Source: Pricia antarctica
GTDB lineage: Bacteria; Bacteroidota; Bacteroidia; Flavobacteriales; Flavobacteriaceae
Assembly (NCBI GenBank): GCA_011050085.1
Contig: DRGL01000064.1
Location: forward strand, 54,725-118,724
Reading direction: 5' to 3'
Length of the DNA: 64,000 nucleotides
Shown: piece after piece, positions 63,372-64,000 of the stretch
How positions within the stretch are numbered: the first letter of the stretch is position 1
Layout: each line of letters starts with the position of its first letter
Position numbers and translations under genes: made by a program
The notes under the pieces: model-generated
The model's input: the letters and a program-made list of their open reading frames with translations, nothing else
What the model was told of the DNA's origin: nothing
Database searches by the model: none

Positions 63372-63731
63372 ATGGAAAAACAGTCTAGTTTCACACCGGA
63401 AAAGTTTGGGGAATTGCATCTTGAACAACTCAAAGTATTTACTGAAAACCAAAAAAGGGATTTGAAAAACGACTCCCCGGATATGCTGACTAATTTTATA
63501 GAGCGCAAAGATTATTTGTACCAGACTATCATTGAGGAATACGGAATTATAATTGTTAAAATCATCAATGATTATAATTTAGATACTAAAAGCCGGTTGC
63601 CCATTAATTATACCTTAGTTGACATAACTAAATTTTTCAATACGGTATTACTCAAAAACCAACTCCAATGTTTACGGGATTTCGATTCGTTTTCAATCGA
63701 ACTGATGAAAGATAGGTTTGATATAAAGTAA
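63372..63731 (+). CDS. Hypothetical phage protein, 119 residues
   Basis: A charged, mainly helical protein (MEKQSSFTPEKFGELHLEQL; a later DYNLDTKSRLPINYTLVDI) with no recognised motif. It follows the structured noncoding block and lies on the repressor strand, so it may belong to the lysogeny or integration module. Confidence 0.5.
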   Translation: MEKQSSFTPEKFGELHLEQLKVFTENQKRDLKNDSPDMLTNFIERKDYLYQTIIEEYGIIIVKIINDYNLDTKSRLPINYTLVDITKFFNTVLLKNQLQCLRDFDSFSIELMKDRFDIK

Positions 63732-64000
63732 TGCGCTATTCTAAGATTTGAAATAATGAAGAAGGAAATTCATATCAAATAGTGATTCATTTTATATCGA
63801 TAATGTTGTAAAATTCACTCATCAAATATTGAACCAGCAAATGAGTTTGTCATAAATTGTTGATAACCCAGTAGCAATCTGTGGCAATCTGTGGTAATAC
63901 TAATGTTTAGAATGTTGCTCCACAAGTAACATATTGTTTACAACTGTGCGCACAAATGCATTAAAAGTGCCTTATCTTTTGCGATATTTGTATAACCAAA
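63732..64000. other. Right-hand noncoding stretch with tandem 10-mers
   Basis: No gene is supported. GCAATCTGTG occurs twice in tandem (63874-63883, 63884-63893), followed by GGTAATACTAATGT. The last ten bases (ATACTAATGT) also occur just inside attL at 38674-38683. These may be integrase arm sites; the integrase itself is not in the window. Confidence 0.4.

Larger units (their letters stand above)
38672..64000. mobile_element. Tailed prophage, left end and structural region (incomplete at right)
   Basis: The stretch holds a near-complete tailed-phage structural set on the minus strand (lysis, fibre, portal, capsid, protease, tape measure, tail proteins, terminase), a sigma-like regulator, an early operon, a divergent repressor and noncoding control DNA. 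No integrase, replication gene or right attachment site is visible, so the element continues past 64000. A tape measure and distal tail genes mean a long-tailed phage; no sheath protein is recognised, which favours a siphovirus. Two plus-strand genes at the left end are probable cargo. Confidence 0.92.

Noticed and set aside
63874..63907. Right attachment site (attR)
   Set aside because: The sequence beyond it does not continue into the comM start codons, so it cannot be the junction; at most it is an integrase arm site.
1..64000. tRNA genes, rRNA genes and CRISPR arrays
   Set aside because: No cloverleaf-like sequence, rRNA-like block or regularly spaced repeat array was seen by eye; a covariance-model search would be needed to be certain.

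Overview
The window is chromosomal DNA from a marine-type member of the Flavobacteriaceae (Bacteroidota); a Maribacter/Zobellia-like genus is possible, but I cannot fix it from sequence alone. Supporting signs are the low-GC protein style, the lack of Shine-Dalgarno leaders, core promoters of the Bacteroidota TTG-N19-TAnnTTTG type (best seen in front of the SRP RNA gene), many Cys-anchored lipoproteins, and GldL-like and LytTR/TPR-kinase families. No tRNA, rRNA or CRISPR array was seen.

Positions 1-14.2 kb hold mixed housekeeping and surface genes: an ABC-F ATPase, a transaldolase, an SDR oxidoreductase, the 4.5S SRP RNA, glutaminyl-peptide cyclotransferase with a thioesterase, a LytTR regulator with a degenerate receiver, and a small lipoprotein next to a TPR histidine kinase/response regulator pair. 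Positions 14.2-29.6 kb hold amino-acid biosynthesis: glyA, then leuCDAB on the plus strand, converging on a minus-strand block ilvD-ilvB-(two methyltransferases)-ilvN-ilvC and gapN. Together these make the branched-chain amino-acid pathway. Positions 29.9-33.5 kb hold a 5-oxoprolinase operon (pxpABC) led by an Nramp-fold transporter that lacks the DPGN metal motif. Positions 33.7-37.1 kb hold small or orphan genes, including several ORFs of 24-33 codons.

From 37.2 kb comM (yifB) runs on the minus strand, and its reading frame loses homology about 15 codons before the expected start, at about 38,671. To the right lies a tailed prophage of at least 25 kb that runs off the window. Its left end carries two plus-strand cargo genes (a small lipoprotein and a membrane protein). 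The remaining structural genes all read leftward: lysis (GH108 muramidase, membrane/coiled-coil protein, spanin-like protein), fibre with an S74 chaperone domain, connectors, portal, tube-like proteins, HK97-type capsid, XkdF-type protease/scaffold, tape measure, tail proteins, tail chaperone with a likely -1 frameshift, and terminase. Upstream is a sigma-factor-like regulator, then an early operon, a lysogeny switch with a repressor and an inverted-repeat operator, and a structured noncoding block.

The most notable observation is a repeated element, TTTTCCAAA-N13-TCTTAT, found four times with exactly the same spacer. Each copy lies just ahead of the first gene of a late block (sigma-like gene; tail chaperone; protease/capsid; portal-lysis). 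I infer a phage late-promoter set read by, or dependent on, the sigma-like protein, which would also autoregulate. Insertion in comM, a natural-transformation helicase gene, suggests that lysogeny switches off a competence function.
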